64,000 nt of DNA from Alphaproteobacteria bacterium (GCA_020632925.1 JACKER010000010.1:299503-363502), one strand, 5' to 3'. Numbered from the stretch's first letter, positions 18,128 to 27,506 are shown. Translations and numbers: made by a program. The notes: generated from the sequence alone by a model not told the origin.

Positions 18128-19198
18128 CTACCCGGGGTAGCGCGTCCAGTCGGACTCGCTCGGCTCGAAGAACGGACCGGGCCCGAAGTGCCCCCACAGG
18201 TCGTCGGCCACCTGGCTCACGATGCCGCGCAGCTCGAGGTCGTCCGCGAGCTCGGCGCGCACGGCCGCACGACCCCAGCGCGCGCCCGCGAGCGCACCCG
18301 CCAGCGCGCCGGTCCAGTCCGAGCCACCCGGGTGGAGTACCGCCAACCCGGAAGCGTCCGCCGGATCCCGGACCGCCGCGCAGGCGTACACCGCGATGGC
18401 CAGCACGCTCTCGACCGACCACCCGTCGCCGAAGGCCGTCAGCCGCTCGGCGGAGGGTTCCCCGAGGTCCGCCTGCTCGAGCGCGAGCCCGAGCGCCTCC
18501 AGCACCGGGAGCGCCTCGGCACCCGCCGCCTCCAGATCCGACCACACGTGGTCGACCACCTCGTCCCAGGCGGCCCCCCGGATCAGGTCCGACAGCATCT
18601 GGACCACCGTGACCGAGGCGAAGCCCGCGCTCGGATGCCCGTGTGTCAGGGCGGCCGCGCCGCGCGCGAGATCCGGCAGCGACCAGCCCCGGGACAGCGC
18701 GATCGGCACCATGCGCGGCAGGATGCCACCCTCGGACGCGTTGTTGATCGGCCGCTCCGGCGTGCCCATCCAGCCAGAGCGCAGCGCCTGGCCCGTCACC
18801 GTGGTGCGGCCCCGACGGGCATAGAGCTGCTCGGTGGCGGACAGCCAACCGTCCGGACGCGGTGGCGGCGCACCCTTGCGCTGGGTGTCGAGCCATCGCA
18901 GCCAGGCCCGGTGGACCGACGCGATCGGATCCGCCGGTTGCTGCGAGGCCACGCGGTTGTGCGCGCGCAGGACGCCCTCGGCCGTGAACAGCATCAGCTG
19001 CGTCGTGTCGCCGGCGAGGCCCGTGCGACCCTCGACGGACACGAACCGCCGCAGGACGGGGGAGCGCTCCTGGCGTGGGTGGATCAGCGGGTGCGCGACG
19101 GCGGCGTCGAGCGCCCAACCCAGCGCGTCCCCCACGGCCGCGCCGAGGACGCAGGCCCACGTCCTCTCACGCGCCTCCTCGAGCGCCTCCTCCAACAC
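18128..19198 (-). CDS. ADP-ribosylglycohydrolase family protein
   Basis: 356 residues. The opening VLGAAVGDALGWALDAAV matches the ARH/DraG family, as do GDTTQLMLFTAEGVL (metal ligands, normally xDDTxM) and the late GGSDWTGALAGALAGARWG (normally GGDxDTxxAIAGA). The late Asp pattern is changed (SDW instead of DADT), so activity may differ. Members remove ADP-ribose from Arg or other acceptors using Mg. The GTG start at 19198 lies inside the end of the upstream ferritin-like/ATP-grasp gene (32-bp overlap), so the two are probably translationally coupled. Confidence 0.8.
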   Translation of the reverse strand: MLEEALEEARERTWACVLGAAVGDALGWALDAAVAHPLIHPRQERSPVLRRFVSVEGRTGLAGDTTQLMLFTAEGVLRAHNRVASQQPADPIASVHRAWLRWLDTQRKGAPPPRPDGWLSATEQLYARRGRTTVTGQALRSGWMGTPERPINNASEGGILPRMVPIALSRGWSLPDLARGAAALTHGHPSAGFASVTVVQMLSDLIRGAAWDEVVDHVWSDLEAAGAEALPVLEALGLALEQADLGEPSAERLTAFGDGWSVESVLAIAVYACAAVRDPADASGLAVLHPGGSDWTGALAGALAGARWGRAAVRAELADDLELRGIVSQVADDLWGHFGPGPFFEPSESDWTRYPG

Positions 19199-21239
19199 CG
19201 TCCCCGCCCCCCGCCGCGATGATGCCACGTCCGGCCGGGCGGACCCAGTCGAGGGTGGCGCGCAGCCCGGGACGCGCCGTCGCGAAGCGCTCCAGGGTGT
19301 CCGCGACCTCGGCGTAGGTGGGCGCGACGACCGCGAAGGTCGCCACCCGTCGCGCGGCGGTCGGATCCGTGGTGGCCAGCACACCCCGCGCGAGCCGCCC
19401 GTCCCGCAGCGAGGCGGGCAGCGCCTCCGCCAACACCCGCTCCACCCCCATGGGGTCCAGGCCCTCCCGGCGGAGTGCCGTGATCGGCGCGAACCACCAC
19501 ACCCCGCGCGCGCCCGGCGCGAGCCGACGCCGCACGGACAGCGACAGGCGGCCCATCGTCTGGCGCGGGTTGACCTCCGACAGCGCCTCGAGGCGCAGCC
19601 CGCCCTCCCCTCGCACGACCAGCGCGTCGATCGAGAGCGGACCCAGGTGGCCGGCGTCGCGCGCCTCCTCCGCCACCGCCGCGAGCACGCGCTGCAGCTC
19701 GTCCCACGCGCGACCGGCGCCACCGCCGTCGAGGAAGGCGACCACCTCGCGCGGCAACCCGCTGTCCGGCGGTCCGAGCACCACCCCGCGGAAGACGCCG
19801 TTGCGTGCTCCGAAGCGGGTGATGCCGAGGTGCCGCACACGGTCGGGCTCCACGTCCGCGTGGGCCGAGAGCTCCGCCACGACGTCGAGCCAGCGCTCCA
19901 CGACCACCGGACCCGCGCCGGCCACGAAGGTCCGGGCCCGGTCGTCCAGCCCGCCCTCCACCCGCACCCGGTGCCTTCCCGACGCGCTGTAGGCGGCCTT
20001 CACCACGTACGATCCACCGTCCGCCACCGCTGCCTCGACCTCCCCGAGGCTCTCGCACACGACACCGAGGTCGCGCGGATCGCAGGCCACGGTGCACCCC
20101 TCGATCAACCTCCGCGCGAGCCGGGCGCTCCAGACCTTCGAGAACAGCTCGACCCGACGCGCGTCGTCGCCCCTGGCCTGGGACGCGGGCACGCCGGGCG
20201 ACCAGGACCACGGCACGATCTCGGTCGCCCGCTCGGGGAGCTCGTCGGCGAAGGCCGGGACGGGCACGCCGCGCTCCGCGAGCGCCGCCAGCCACGGCAG
20301 CGACGGGGAGGGCGCCAGCACCACGTCCTCGCGCTCGGCCGACCACAGGGGCAGGGCCGCGAGATCGGCGTCCACGGCGTCCGACGACGAGCGCCCGCCG
20401 AGCAGGTCCTCCACCCCGGCGTTCATCACGAACACCCGCGGCACCCGCCCGCGCGAGCCGCCCGCGGTCCGCAGCCGTCGGACGTAGTCGTCGTCGAGCC
20501 CCGCGCGGCGCCGCGCCTCCACGTCGATCACCGGTCCCCGGGCACGCGCCGGGCCCAGGCCGGGCGGAGCCGCGCGAACGAAGGTGTCCCAGTCCGACTC
20601 GCCCTCGCGCTGCGAGAGCCGCCGCATCCAGCGAGCCCCGATCCGCACGTGCCGGATCTCGTCCTCGTAGACCTGGCGCAGCGTCTCCGCCGTGCGCGGG
20701 TCGCCCGCCTCTTCGAACCGCGCCCGCCAGTGGCCGGAGAAGTCCAGGTTGGCCTGCTCGAGCACCAGCGCCATGCCGATCACGAAGGCGCCCGCATCCT
20801 CCACCGGCGCCAGCACGTCCCAGAAGTGCGTGGAGACGCCCACCTCGCCCAGTGACGTCCCCGCCTCCCCCATCCGCTCGAGGTAGGCCGACAGGTGTGC
20901 CTGCTCCTCGGCCAGCGTCGCGAACCACGCGCGCCGGAGCCGGGGCGGGGCGTCCGGGAAGCGGAGCAGGGCCAGCGCGAACAGCTCGGCCGCCAGCAGC
21001 TCGTGGTTCGCGAGCGCGTGCAGGAGCACGCCACGGTCGCGCTCGTCCCGCAGCGCCCGCACGCGCGGCCGAGGCACGTCCCGGTCGAACGCCAGCTCCG
21101 GTGGACGTCCCGGTCGGTCCGGGAGCGGGATCGCCGGACCGGGCAGGTCCACGGCTCCCGGCGCGACCGGCGCCAGCTTGTCCGCCAACGTCCGCCCGAA
21201 CAGGACCCGCTCCGCCACCTCGCACACGGACTCGCCCAC
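19167..21239 (-). CDS. DUF455 ferritin-like domain fused to an ATP-grasp ligase
   Basis: 690 residues. Residues ~1-240 are DUF455: ferritin-like helices with ELLAAELFALALLRFPDAP, AEEQAHLSAYLERM, VGVSTHFWDVL, ALVLEQANLDFS and YEDEIRHVRIGARWM, giving the Glu/His ligands for a diiron-type site. Residues ~270-600 look like an ATP-grasp enzyme: SYVVKAAYSASGRHRVRV (nucleotide loop), VVVERWLDVVAELS and LSEVNPRQTMGRLSLS (metal-binding ENPR-like motif). ATP-grasp enzymes join a carboxylate to an amine. The GTG start has GGAG 7 nt upstream. It is coupled to the ADP-ribosylglycohydrolase and divergent from a Ser/Thr kinase. Substrate unknown. Confidence 0.78.
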   Translation of the reverse strand: MGESVCEVAERVLFGRTLADKLAPVAPGAVDLPGPAIPLPDRPGRPPELAFDRDVPRPRVRALRDERDRGVLLHALANHELLAAELFALALLRFPDAPPRLRRAWFATLAEEQAHLSAYLERMGEAGTSLGEVGVSTHFWDVLAPVEDAGAFVIGMALVLEQANLDFSGHWRARFEEAGDPRTAETLRQVYEDEIRHVRIGARWMRRLSQREGESDWDTFVRAAPPGLGPARARGPVIDVEARRRAGLDDDYVRRLRTAGGSRGRVPRVFVMNAGVEDLLGGRSSSDAVDADLAALPLWSAEREDVVLAPSPSLPWLAALAERGVPVPAFADELPERATEIVPWSWSPGVPASQARGDDARRVELFSKVWSARLARRLIEGCTVACDPRDLGVVCESLGEVEAAVADGGSYVVKAAYSASGRHRVRVEGGLDDRARTFVAGAGPVVVERWLDVVAELSAHADVEPDRVRHLGITRFGARNGVFRGVVLGPPDSGLPREVVAFLDGGGAGRAWDELQRVLAAVAEEARDAGHLGPLSIDALVVRGEGGLRLEALSEVNPRQTMGRLSLSVRRRLAPGARGVWWFAPITALRREGLDPMGVERVLAEALPASLRDGRLARGVLATTDPTAARRVATFAVVAPTYAEVADTLERFATARPGLRATLDWVRPAGRGIIAAGGGDGVGGGARGGA

Positions 21240-21268
21240 CGCCTGGCTCCGGATACACTCGTCGTCGG

Positions 21269-22858
21269 ATGGACCACGGCACCGACAACCGCAGGTATCG
21301 CATCCTGGACGTCGTGGGCCGGGGCGGGTTCGGTACGGTCTACCGCGGCGAAGCCATGGGTGCGGGCGGCTTCGTCAAGGAGGTCGCGCTCAAGGTGCTG
21401 CACCCCGGGGTCGAGGCGAACCCCGAGCAGCTCTCCCGCCTCCGCGACGAAGCCCGCCTGCTCGGGCTGCTCAAGCACCGCTCGATCGTCGGCGTCGACA
21501 CGCTCACCCGCATGCACGACCGGTGGACCGTCGTGATGGAGTACGTCCCGGGCGCGACCGTCCGCGACCTCCTGGAGCGCTACGGTCCCCTGCCGCTGCC
21601 GATGGCGCTCGAGATCGGCGAGCACGTCGCGAGCGCCCTGCACGCGGCGTACACCCTCCCCGGGCCCGACGGGCAGCCGCTGCGCCTGCTCCACCGCGAC
21701 GTGAAGCCGAGCAACCTCCAGGTCACCCGCTACGGCGAGGTCAAGCTGCTGGACTTCGGCATCGCCCGCGCCGAGATGGAGCGGGACCGCCGTGGGGGCG
21801 TCGTCTACGGCTCGGTCCCCTACCTCGCGCCCGAGCGGCTCGAGCTGCGCGACACGCACCAGGCCGACGTCTACGCTCTCGCGCTCACGCTGGTCCAGAC
21901 CATCACCGGAACGCTGCCGCTCACGGGTGTCGCCCCCGCCGAGCGAGCGCAGGCCGCGCGCACCAGCCTCGAGGAGATCGCGGCCCCACCCCAGCTGGTC
22001 GCGTTGCTCGATCGGGCGCTCGCCGAGGCACCCGAGGCCAGACCCGACGCCCGGGAGCTCGAGCACGAGCTCAAGCGGGTCCAGCGCCTGTTCACCGTCT
22101 TCGACCCGCGCGAGTGGGCCCAGGACCACGTCGGCCCCGTGCTCGACGAGCACCGCCCCCACGCGGGCGAGCTGACGGGCATGGTGTTCACCGAGGGGGC
22201 GAGCGCGGACAACCTGCTGGACCTCGTGGGCGGGAAGGCGCCGCGGACCTTCGACGACCCGAGCCACCCGCCCATGCCCGAGATCTCGCCGGACGCGACG
22301 ACGGACGGCGGACCGATCGAGCCCGTGCGCCCCGTGCTCCCGCTGGAGGAGACCCCGTCCCAGGCGTCGGTCCTCACCCGGGAGCCCGACGACAGCACGC
22401 CCGAGTTCGACGCGTTGCCCGCGGTCGCCATCCTCGATGGAACACCCAGGCCGGCGCTCGAGCGACCGGCGCGCGAGGGGGGCGCCGGACGGGTGGCGAT
22501 GGCGGTGCTCGTCGCGCTCGCGGTCACGCTGGTGCTCGGCGCCGCCGCGCTCGTGGTGGGCGCCGTGGGCTCGGTCGCGGCCGTGGTGGCCGCCTTCGCG
22601 GGCGCGTTCCTGTGGTCCGAGGACATGTGCGTGAGCGCCGTGGACACCGCGCGCGACGACGCCGCCGACCACCGCTGGGCCGACGACCTCGAGCCGCTCC
22701 TCGACGAGACCCAGACCGCCTGCGAGCACGGGCGGATCAACGCCTGGGGTGTGCTGAACCTGTCCGTCCGCATCGACGACCTGACCGAGGACGGCGAGCT
22801 CTCCCAGCGGGACCTGGAGAAGCTGGAGGCACAGCTCGAGCGGATGCGTTCGCGCTGA
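21269..22858 (+). CDS. Hanks-type Ser/Thr protein kinase, membrane anchored
   Basis: 529 residues. All kinase motifs are present: Gly loop GRGGFGTVY (17-25), Lys42 in ALKVLHP, catalytic LHRDVKPSN (Asp144), DFG (162-164) and VPYLAPERLEL. After ~residue 290 comes an acidic, Pro-rich linker, then two close hydrophobic segments (VAMAVLVALAVTLVLGAAAL, VGSVAAVVAAFAGAFLW) near 410-450 and a short C-terminal extracytoplasmic or helical tail. Leader only 29 bp from the divergent DUF455/ATP-grasp gene; a TACACT box (about 21254-21259) could be the -10. Probably phosphorylates regulators or neighbours such as the FHA protein at 24739. Confidence 0.94.
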   Translation: MDHGTDNRRYRILDVVGRGGFGTVYRGEAMGAGGFVKEVALKVLHPGVEANPEQLSRLRDEARLLGLLKHRSIVGVDTLTRMHDRWTVVMEYVPGATVRDLLERYGPLPLPMALEIGEHVASALHAAYTLPGPDGQPLRLLHRDVKPSNLQVTRYGEVKLLDFGIARAEMERDRRGGVVYGSVPYLAPERLELRDTHQADVYALALTLVQTITGTLPLTGVAPAERAQAARTSLEEIAAPPQLVALLDRALAEAPEARPDARELEHELKRVQRLFTVFDPREWAQDHVGPVLDEHRPHAGELTGMVFTEGASADNLLDLVGGKAPRTFDDPSHPPMPEISPDATTDGGPIEPVRPVLPLEETPSQASVLTREPDDSTPEFDALPAVAILDGTPRPALERPAREGGAGRVAMAVLVALAVTLVLGAAALVVGAVGSVAAVVAAFAGAFLWSEDMCVSAVDTARDDAADHRWADDLEPLLDETQTACEHGRINAWGVLNLSVRIDDLTEDGELSQRDLEKLEAQLERMRSR

Positions 22859-22924
22859 CTCGCCGGGCGAGGGGTTAGGGTGGGCCCGACCGACCGCCGG
22901 GTCTGCCGGCGAAGGAGGAGGACG

Positions 22925-23629
22925 ATGAGACTGGTGGCCTGTCTGGCCCTCCTGGTGGCGTGTGGGAAGAAGGCTCCGGTGGAGGCCCCGACCCCTGCGC
23001 CTGCGCCCGCCGCGCCCGCTCCGGCGCCCGCTCCGATGCCCGCCCCCGAGCCCGAGCCCGAGGTCGTGGCCCAGGTCGAGCGACCGCCTGCGGAACGCGC
23101 GCACAACGCCGACTTCATGGTCGCGATCACGTACGCCGACGGCAGCGGCAGCAAGGGCCACGTGGTCCGCGTGGAGCGCTCCGAGGACTGGTTCGGCGAC
23201 AGCTGGACCGACGCGAAGGCCAAGCTCACCGTCGACCTCGAGGCGGACAGCGCGGCCACGTCGGCCGAGTGGTCCCAGCTGCGCACCATCAACGTGAGCT
23301 ACCTCGGCCAGCAGGACATCGACTGCGCGATGGACAGCGGCTTCACGCCGGTGATGTACCAGTGCACGCTGCGGACCGACACGACCGTGAAGACCGCGGA
23401 CGGCAAGTCCTGGAAGGCGGCCGACCGTCACAAGTGGCGCCTGATCCTCGAGAGCGGCGACGTGCTCGAGTTCTGGATCTACAAGCTGCCCGCGCGCGCC
23501 CAGGAGGAGGCCGTGCCCGAGCTCGGCACCACCACGGAGAACGTGGAGATGTACACCTCGCTGCAGGCCGACCTGATGAAGCTCAAGGCGGGCAAGGTGC
23601 CGAAGACCATCACGATCTCGGTGCCGTGA
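22925..23629 (+). CDS. Lipoprotein with Pro/Ala spacer
   Basis: 234 residues, family not recognised. The start is the ATG at 22925, with AGGAGG just upstream. Signal MRLVACLALLVACGKKAP ends in a lipobox. A Pro-Ala-rich spacer (about 20-55) leads to a folded domain with repeated charged beta strands (GHVVRVERSEDWFGDSW, ADRHKWRLILESGDVLEFWI). Two Cys (DIDCAMDS, MYQCTLR) may pair. The stop overlaps the Rieske gene (TGATG), so the two are co-translated. A 5' box TTAGGGT near 22875 could be a -10. Confidence 0.75.
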   Translation: MRLVACLALLVACGKKAPVEAPTPAPAPAAPAPAPAPMPAPEPEPEVVAQVERPPAERAHNADFMVAITYADGSGSKGHVVRVERSEDWFGDSWTDAKAKLTVDLEADSAATSAEWSQLRTINVSYLGQQDIDCAMDSGFTPVMYQCTLRTDTTVKTADGKSWKAADRHKWRLILESGDVLEFWIYKLPARAQEEAVPELGTTTENVEMYTSLQADLMKLKAGKVPKTITISVP

Positions 23630-24681
23630 TGGAAGGCGGGGCGGCCGCGCTGCTGGTCCCTCCCCGGGTCCGCCGGGGATGGTTCGTGGCCTGCCGCTCC
23701 GCGGACCTGCGCGCGCGCCCGATCGTCACGCGCCTGTGGGGCCTGCCGATCACGCTGTTCCGCACCGAGGGCGGCGTCGGCGCGCTGGTCGACCGCTGCC
23801 CACACCGCAACGTGCCGCTGTCCGACGGCACCGTCGTCGACGGCACCCTCCAGTGCCCGTACCACGGGTGGCGCTTCCGCCCCGACGGCGCCTGCACGCA
23901 CGTCCCCGGCCTGTCCGGTGCACCCGGCAAGGCCCACGGAGCCTCGGCGTACCCGGTGCGCGAACAGCAGGGCTTCGTGTGGATCTGGGGGGACCCCGAG
24001 GTCGCGCCCGAGGGCGAGCCCTTCCGCTTCCGTCTCGCCGACGACCCGACGTACACGACCGTCCGCCGGACCGTGCGCGCCGAGGGCTCCATGCACATGG
24101 TGGCGGAGAACGCGCTCGACGTCCCGCACACCGCCTTTGTCCATGCGGGCCTGTTCCGCAACGACAAGCCAGAGCGGACCCCCATCACCTGCGTCGTCGA
24201 GCGTGAAGCGGACCGGGTCGTGTGCGAGTACGTCGGGGAGGCGCGCCCGGAGGGGCTCGTCGGCCGGCTGCTCTCACCGTCCGGCGGCACGGTGACCCAC
24301 TTCGACCGGTTCTACCTGCCGTCGGTGGTCGAGGTCGAGTACCGCATCGGCACCGAGAACCACATCCTCGTCGACGCCGTGCTCACCCCGGAGGACGACT
24401 ATCGGACGGTGCTGCACGCGGTCGTGTCGGTGAGGACGCGGGTCCCGGGCTGGCTGCTCAAGCCCGTCGTGCTGCCCTTCGCGCTGTGGATCTTCCGCCA
24501 GGACGCGCTGTTGCTCGCGAAGCAGACCGCGACGATGCAGGCCTTCGGCGAGCAGCGGTACGCGAGCACCGAGATCGACCTGCTGGGACCTCACATCCTC
24601 AAGCTCATGCAGCGGGCGGCAGCGGGCCGCCTCACCGAGCGTCAGACGCCATGGCGGAAAGAGACCACGCTGCTGGTGTGA
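23629..24681 (+). CDS. Rieske non-haem iron oxygenase (PaO/VanA-like)
   Basis: 350 residues. The Rieske [2Fe-2S] ligands are CPHRN (Cys57, His59) and CPYHGW (Cys76, His79). The mononuclear iron site is in ENALDVPHTAFVHAGLF (Asp/Asn and two His). Such oxygenases use O2 and reductant from a partner reductase to hydroxylate or demethylate aromatic or terpenoid substrates. C-terminal hydrophobic residues (LLKPVVLPFALWIF) suggest membrane contact as in the PaO/KshA group. No reductase gene adjoins. Start overlaps the lipoprotein stop. Confidence 0.9.
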   Translation: MEGGAAALLVPPRVRRGWFVACRSADLRARPIVTRLWGLPITLFRTEGGVGALVDRCPHRNVPLSDGTVVDGTLQCPYHGWRFRPDGACTHVPGLSGAPGKAHGASAYPVREQQGFVWIWGDPEVAPEGEPFRFRLADDPTYTTVRRTVRAEGSMHMVAENALDVPHTAFVHAGLFRNDKPERTPITCVVEREADRVVCEYVGEARPEGLVGRLLSPSGGTVTHFDRFYLPSVVEVEYRIGTENHILVDAVLTPEDDYRTVLHAVVSVRTRVPGWLLKPVVLPFALWIFRQDALLLAKQTATMQAFGEQRYASTEIDLLGPHILKLMQRAAAGRLTERQTPWRKETTLLV

Positions 24682-24738
24682 CGGGCGGTGCCCACGGCCG
24701 GCCGCAGGTGATAACGTCCGCCCTCTGACGGAGGTTGC

Positions 24739-25590
24739 ATGAACCACCCCGACGCCATCCGGCAGCTCGCCGAGATCGGCATGGACGATCTGTCCTACAA
24801 GGCCATCGCCCTGCTCCCCCTGGTCCAGGTCGCCTGGGCCGACGGAGCGATCCAGGAAGCCGAGCACGAGCTGATCAGCCAGCTGGCCGAGGAGCGGTTC
24901 GCGGTGGGCGAGGAAGGGACCCGTCTGATCGAGGACTGGCTCAAGTACGCACCCTCCGAAGACTACTACCGCCGCGGCATCGAGGCTCTGGTCACGCTGG
25001 TGACCAAGGACGGCGAGCACGGCCTCGGGGACGACGTGCTGACCGAGCTCGTGGACCACGCCCGGCAGGTGGCGAAGGCCGCGGGCGGTCTGTTCGGCAT
25101 CGGGTCGGTGAGCCGGTCCGAGGCGGCGACGATCGACCAGCTCGCGCGCGCGCTCGCCGACGGCGCCGTGGGCAAGGGCCCGCCCCCGCTGCCCAAGACG
25201 TTCAGCGACAAGAAGGGCCGCGTCACGATCACCTTCGCCAACACCATGACGCTCGACATGGCGGGCACCAAGGGCGGCGTGCTCGAGCCCGACCCGATGT
25301 TCGGGATGTCCGGTCGGATCCCCGTCGACCGGCAGGGCGTGACCATCGGCAGCGACGACCGCGCGGACCTCCGCGTGGAGGACGATCCCGAGATCAGCGG
25401 CCTGCACTGCCGCTTCTACGAGGAGAACCGCAAGTTCTACGTCCAGGACCTCGACTCGGAGACCGGCACCTTCGTGGGCAAGGAGCGCGTGTCGCAGCGT
25501 CGGCTCATCGGCGGCGAGGTGATCCACGTGGGCCAGGTCGTCCTGACCTTCAAGCTGCTCCGGAAGATCCCGAAGCAGATGGCGCAGTAG
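24739..25590 (+). CDS. TerB-like domain + FHA domain protein
   Basis: 283 residues. Residues ~15-140 form a TerB-like helical domain (AIALLPLVQVAWADGAIQEAEHELI). The C-terminal ~100 residues are FHA: VTIGSDDRADLRVEDDPEISGLHCRFY, then VQDLDSETGTFV. FHA domains bind phosphothreonine, linking this protein to Ser/Thr kinases such as the one at 21269. ATG has GGAGG 5 nt upstream. Its TerB part is paralogous to the stand-alone protein at 38707-39186. Followed by terminator-like hairpins. Confidence 0.88.
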   Translation: MNHPDAIRQLAEIGMDDLSYKAIALLPLVQVAWADGAIQEAEHELISQLAEERFAVGEEGTRLIEDWLKYAPSEDYYRRGIEALVTLVTKDGEHGLGDDVLTELVDHARQVAKAAGGLFGIGSVSRSEAATIDQLARALADGAVGKGPPPLPKTFSDKKGRVTITFANTMTLDMAGTKGGVLEPDPMFGMSGRIPVDRQGVTIGSDDRADLRVEDDPEISGLHCRFYEENRKFYVQDLDSETGTFVGKERVSQRRLIGGEVIHVGQVVLTFKLLRKIPKQMAQ

Positions 25591-25597
25591 CCCCCGG

Positions 25598-25643
25598 CAG
25601 GCCCAGGAGCCCGTCGGGCCTGGCGCGGAGCAGCCTACGCGCC
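25598..25643. terminator. Paired hairpins between convergent genes
   Basis: CAGGCCC/GGGCCTG (25598-25604 with 25616-25622) and GGCGCG/CGCGCC (25622-25627 with 25638-25643) lie between the stop of the FHA gene and that of the convergent lipoprotein gene. No T run follows, so a bidirectional terminator is likely but not certain. Confidence 0.5.
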
Positions 25644-25649
25644 ACAGCG

Positions 25650-26607
25650 CTAGTTGCAGGTCACGAGGGGATCGACGCTCGGGTCCCTGGCCGCGGCATC
25701 GGCGGACACCCGCAGCCGGACGCAGCCCGTCGCAGGGCTCGCAGCGGGCCCCCGCGATGTCGCGACACGTCGCACCCGCCTCGAGGTCGGTCGGCGGCAC
25801 CAGGGCCGTCAGCTCGAGCTGGACGAGGCTGGCGCCGTCCTCCGTGAAGACCGCCGCGAGCTCGGCGTCCCAGAGCCGCAGCGTGCCCCCACCCGTCCGA
25901 TGCAGCGCCAGCTCGCCGCTCGCCCGCAGCACCGGGTTGGTCACGAAGTCCGCAGGCCACGCGGTGAGCGTCTCGCAGTCGAAGGCGCCGCCCGTGGCGG
26001 AGCCCATGTGCACGCGGTCCAGCCCGGGCCACACGCGGATCACGATGGCGTCCACGTCGAGGCCCACCACCGCAGAGGGCCGCGGATCCGTGACGTGCAG
26101 CTCGCTCCACGGCAGGACGTAGGTCCCGCCCAGCGTGGGGTCGGGATCGACCTTGGCCCAGGTCGTCAGGGGGATCGACCGGGACGCGTAGCACTCCTGC
26201 GAGCACACGTCCTCCATGCACCAGGCGGTGAGCGAGGTCTCGACGAGGTAGGTCGTGTCCGGCAGCAGGCGCGACGCTGGGACGAAGCGGAGCCAGTCGT
26301 CGTCCGAGGTCGTCTCGCCAGGCACCCCGTCGATCACGACCGAGGCCTCGTAGAGGTCGCAGTCCCCGACCGTGATGCGACCCAGCGTGATCACGTCGAT
26401 CGGCACCGGCTCGGGGACCGCCCAGGCCACCAGCACCGACGGGCACAGGTCCGAGAAGCACGGCTCCCCGGTCCAGGTCGTGGTCGTCGTTCCGTGCGGC
26501 TCGGGCTTCGGAGCGGGCGCGGGGGTCGGGGCGGGCGTGGGCGTGGGGCTGGGCTCCGTTCCCGGGGCGTCGCGTCGACAGGCGAACCAGGCGACGACCC
26601 ACCACAT
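25650..26607 (-). CDS. Cys-rich lipoprotein with apparent +1 frameshift near its C terminus
   Basis: The frame from ATG 26607 begins MWWVVAWFACRRD, a very short lipoprotein signal, then a Pro-Ala/Thr-rich spacer and a ~270-residue secreted domain with several Cys pairs (GEPCFSDLCPS, CMEDVCSQECY). Around 25731-25737 the frame loses codon-like composition, while the adjacent frame continues with high third-position G+C through ATGCVRLRVSADAAARDPS and ends at TAG 25650-25652. Left uncorrected, the frame would run on antisense through the FHA and Rieske genes. An indel (real or sequencing) is the simplest reading. Family not recognised. It starts 3 bp after the upstream DapA-like stop. Confidence 0.65.
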
Positions 26608-26610
26608 CGC

Positions 26611-27420
26611 CTACGGGCCCTCGGCTGGCGGCAACCCCATCAGCAGATCGTCGGCGGGCTCGATCAGGGGCGCACGACAGCCCATCCGCGTCAGCGCCTT
26701 GAGCGCCCGGATGCCCCCTGCCCGCTCCACCCGGTTCAGCCGCTCGACCAGCGCGACCTCGAGCTGGTGCTCGCCCGACCGGAACAGGCGCATGCAGAAG
26801 CTCGGCCACACGTTCGCGATCACGCTGACGAAGCCCGCCAGCTGCGTGCTCTTCGCGGCCATCGGCAGGACGGCGTCGCCCTTGGCCCAGATCACGCCGG
26901 GATCCTCGTTCGCCATGCGCTCCAGGCGGTAGACGTCGGCGCCCGCGTCCACCATGCCGGTCACGGTGCCCGCCGCACGCAGCGCCGCGTACAGCTTCGG
27001 TGTCATCGGTGTCGACACGTGGTGCGGATCGTGGAGCGCGAGCACGGGGATCCCCTTGCCCGCCACGCTCTCGAACCACGCGCGGCTGGTCGCGTCGTCC
27101 ACGCGGTACCACGCGGGCGGGGGCACCACGACCGCACCTGCCCCCTGCTCGCGGGCGGCGTCCGTCAAATACGCCGTGGTCGCCGGGTTCGGATCCCACG
27201 TACACGCGAACACCACCTTGCCGCGCGCCGCGTCCAGCACGGTGCGGTGCACGGCCTCGCGCTCGCGATCCGACAGGTAGGGCAGCTCGCCCGTCGTCCC
27301 CGTCACCAGGAAGCCGTCGACGCCCTGCGTGGACAGCCAGAGCACGTGCGCCCTCAACCGCGCGAGATCGACCCGCGCACGAGAGTCGAACGGCGTCAGC
27401 AACGACGTGTAGAAGGGCAT
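26611..27420 (-). CDS. DHDPS/NAL-superfamily protein lacking the Schiff-base lysine
   Basis: 269 residues. The TIM-barrel family is recognisable from MPFYTSLLTPFDS at the start and the GTTGE motif (LVTGTTGELPYLSDREREAV). The catalytic Lys region reads VTGMVDAGADV instead of the VVGVKEATGDL seen in the genuine DapA of this window, and the YxVPGRTG region reads LHDPHHVS. Thus the Lys and Tyr of the class I aldolase site are gone. Start ATG 27420 matches the family's N terminus, but TTG 27459 and GTG 27432 are open in frame. It may be non-catalytic or use other chemistry. Confidence 0.75.
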   Translation of the reverse strand: MPFYTSLLTPFDSRARVDLARLRAHVLWLSTQGVDGFLVTGTTGELPYLSDREREAVHRTVLDAARGKVVFACTWDPNPATTAYLTDAAREQGAGAVVVPPPAWYRVDDATSRAWFESVAGKGIPVLALHDPHHVSTPMTPKLYAALRAAGTVTGMVDAGADVYRLERMANEDPGVIWAKGDAVLPMAAKSTQLAGFVSVIANVWPSFCMRLFRSGEHQLEVALVERLNRVERAGGIRALKALTRMGCRAPLIEPADDLLMGLPPAEGP

Positions 27421-27506
27421 GAGGCCTGCCACCTTCGCAGACCCCCGGTTCTCCGTCAAGCGAGGTCGGAAGGTGCTAGGATGTAGGCGCGTCCACGGGT
27501 GGAATC

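Noticed and set aside
16377..19160. Long minus-strand frame across the sulfotransferase-like gene
   Set aside because: It crosses genes on both strands and shows only shadow composition; the real gene at 16545-18122 is on the plus strand.
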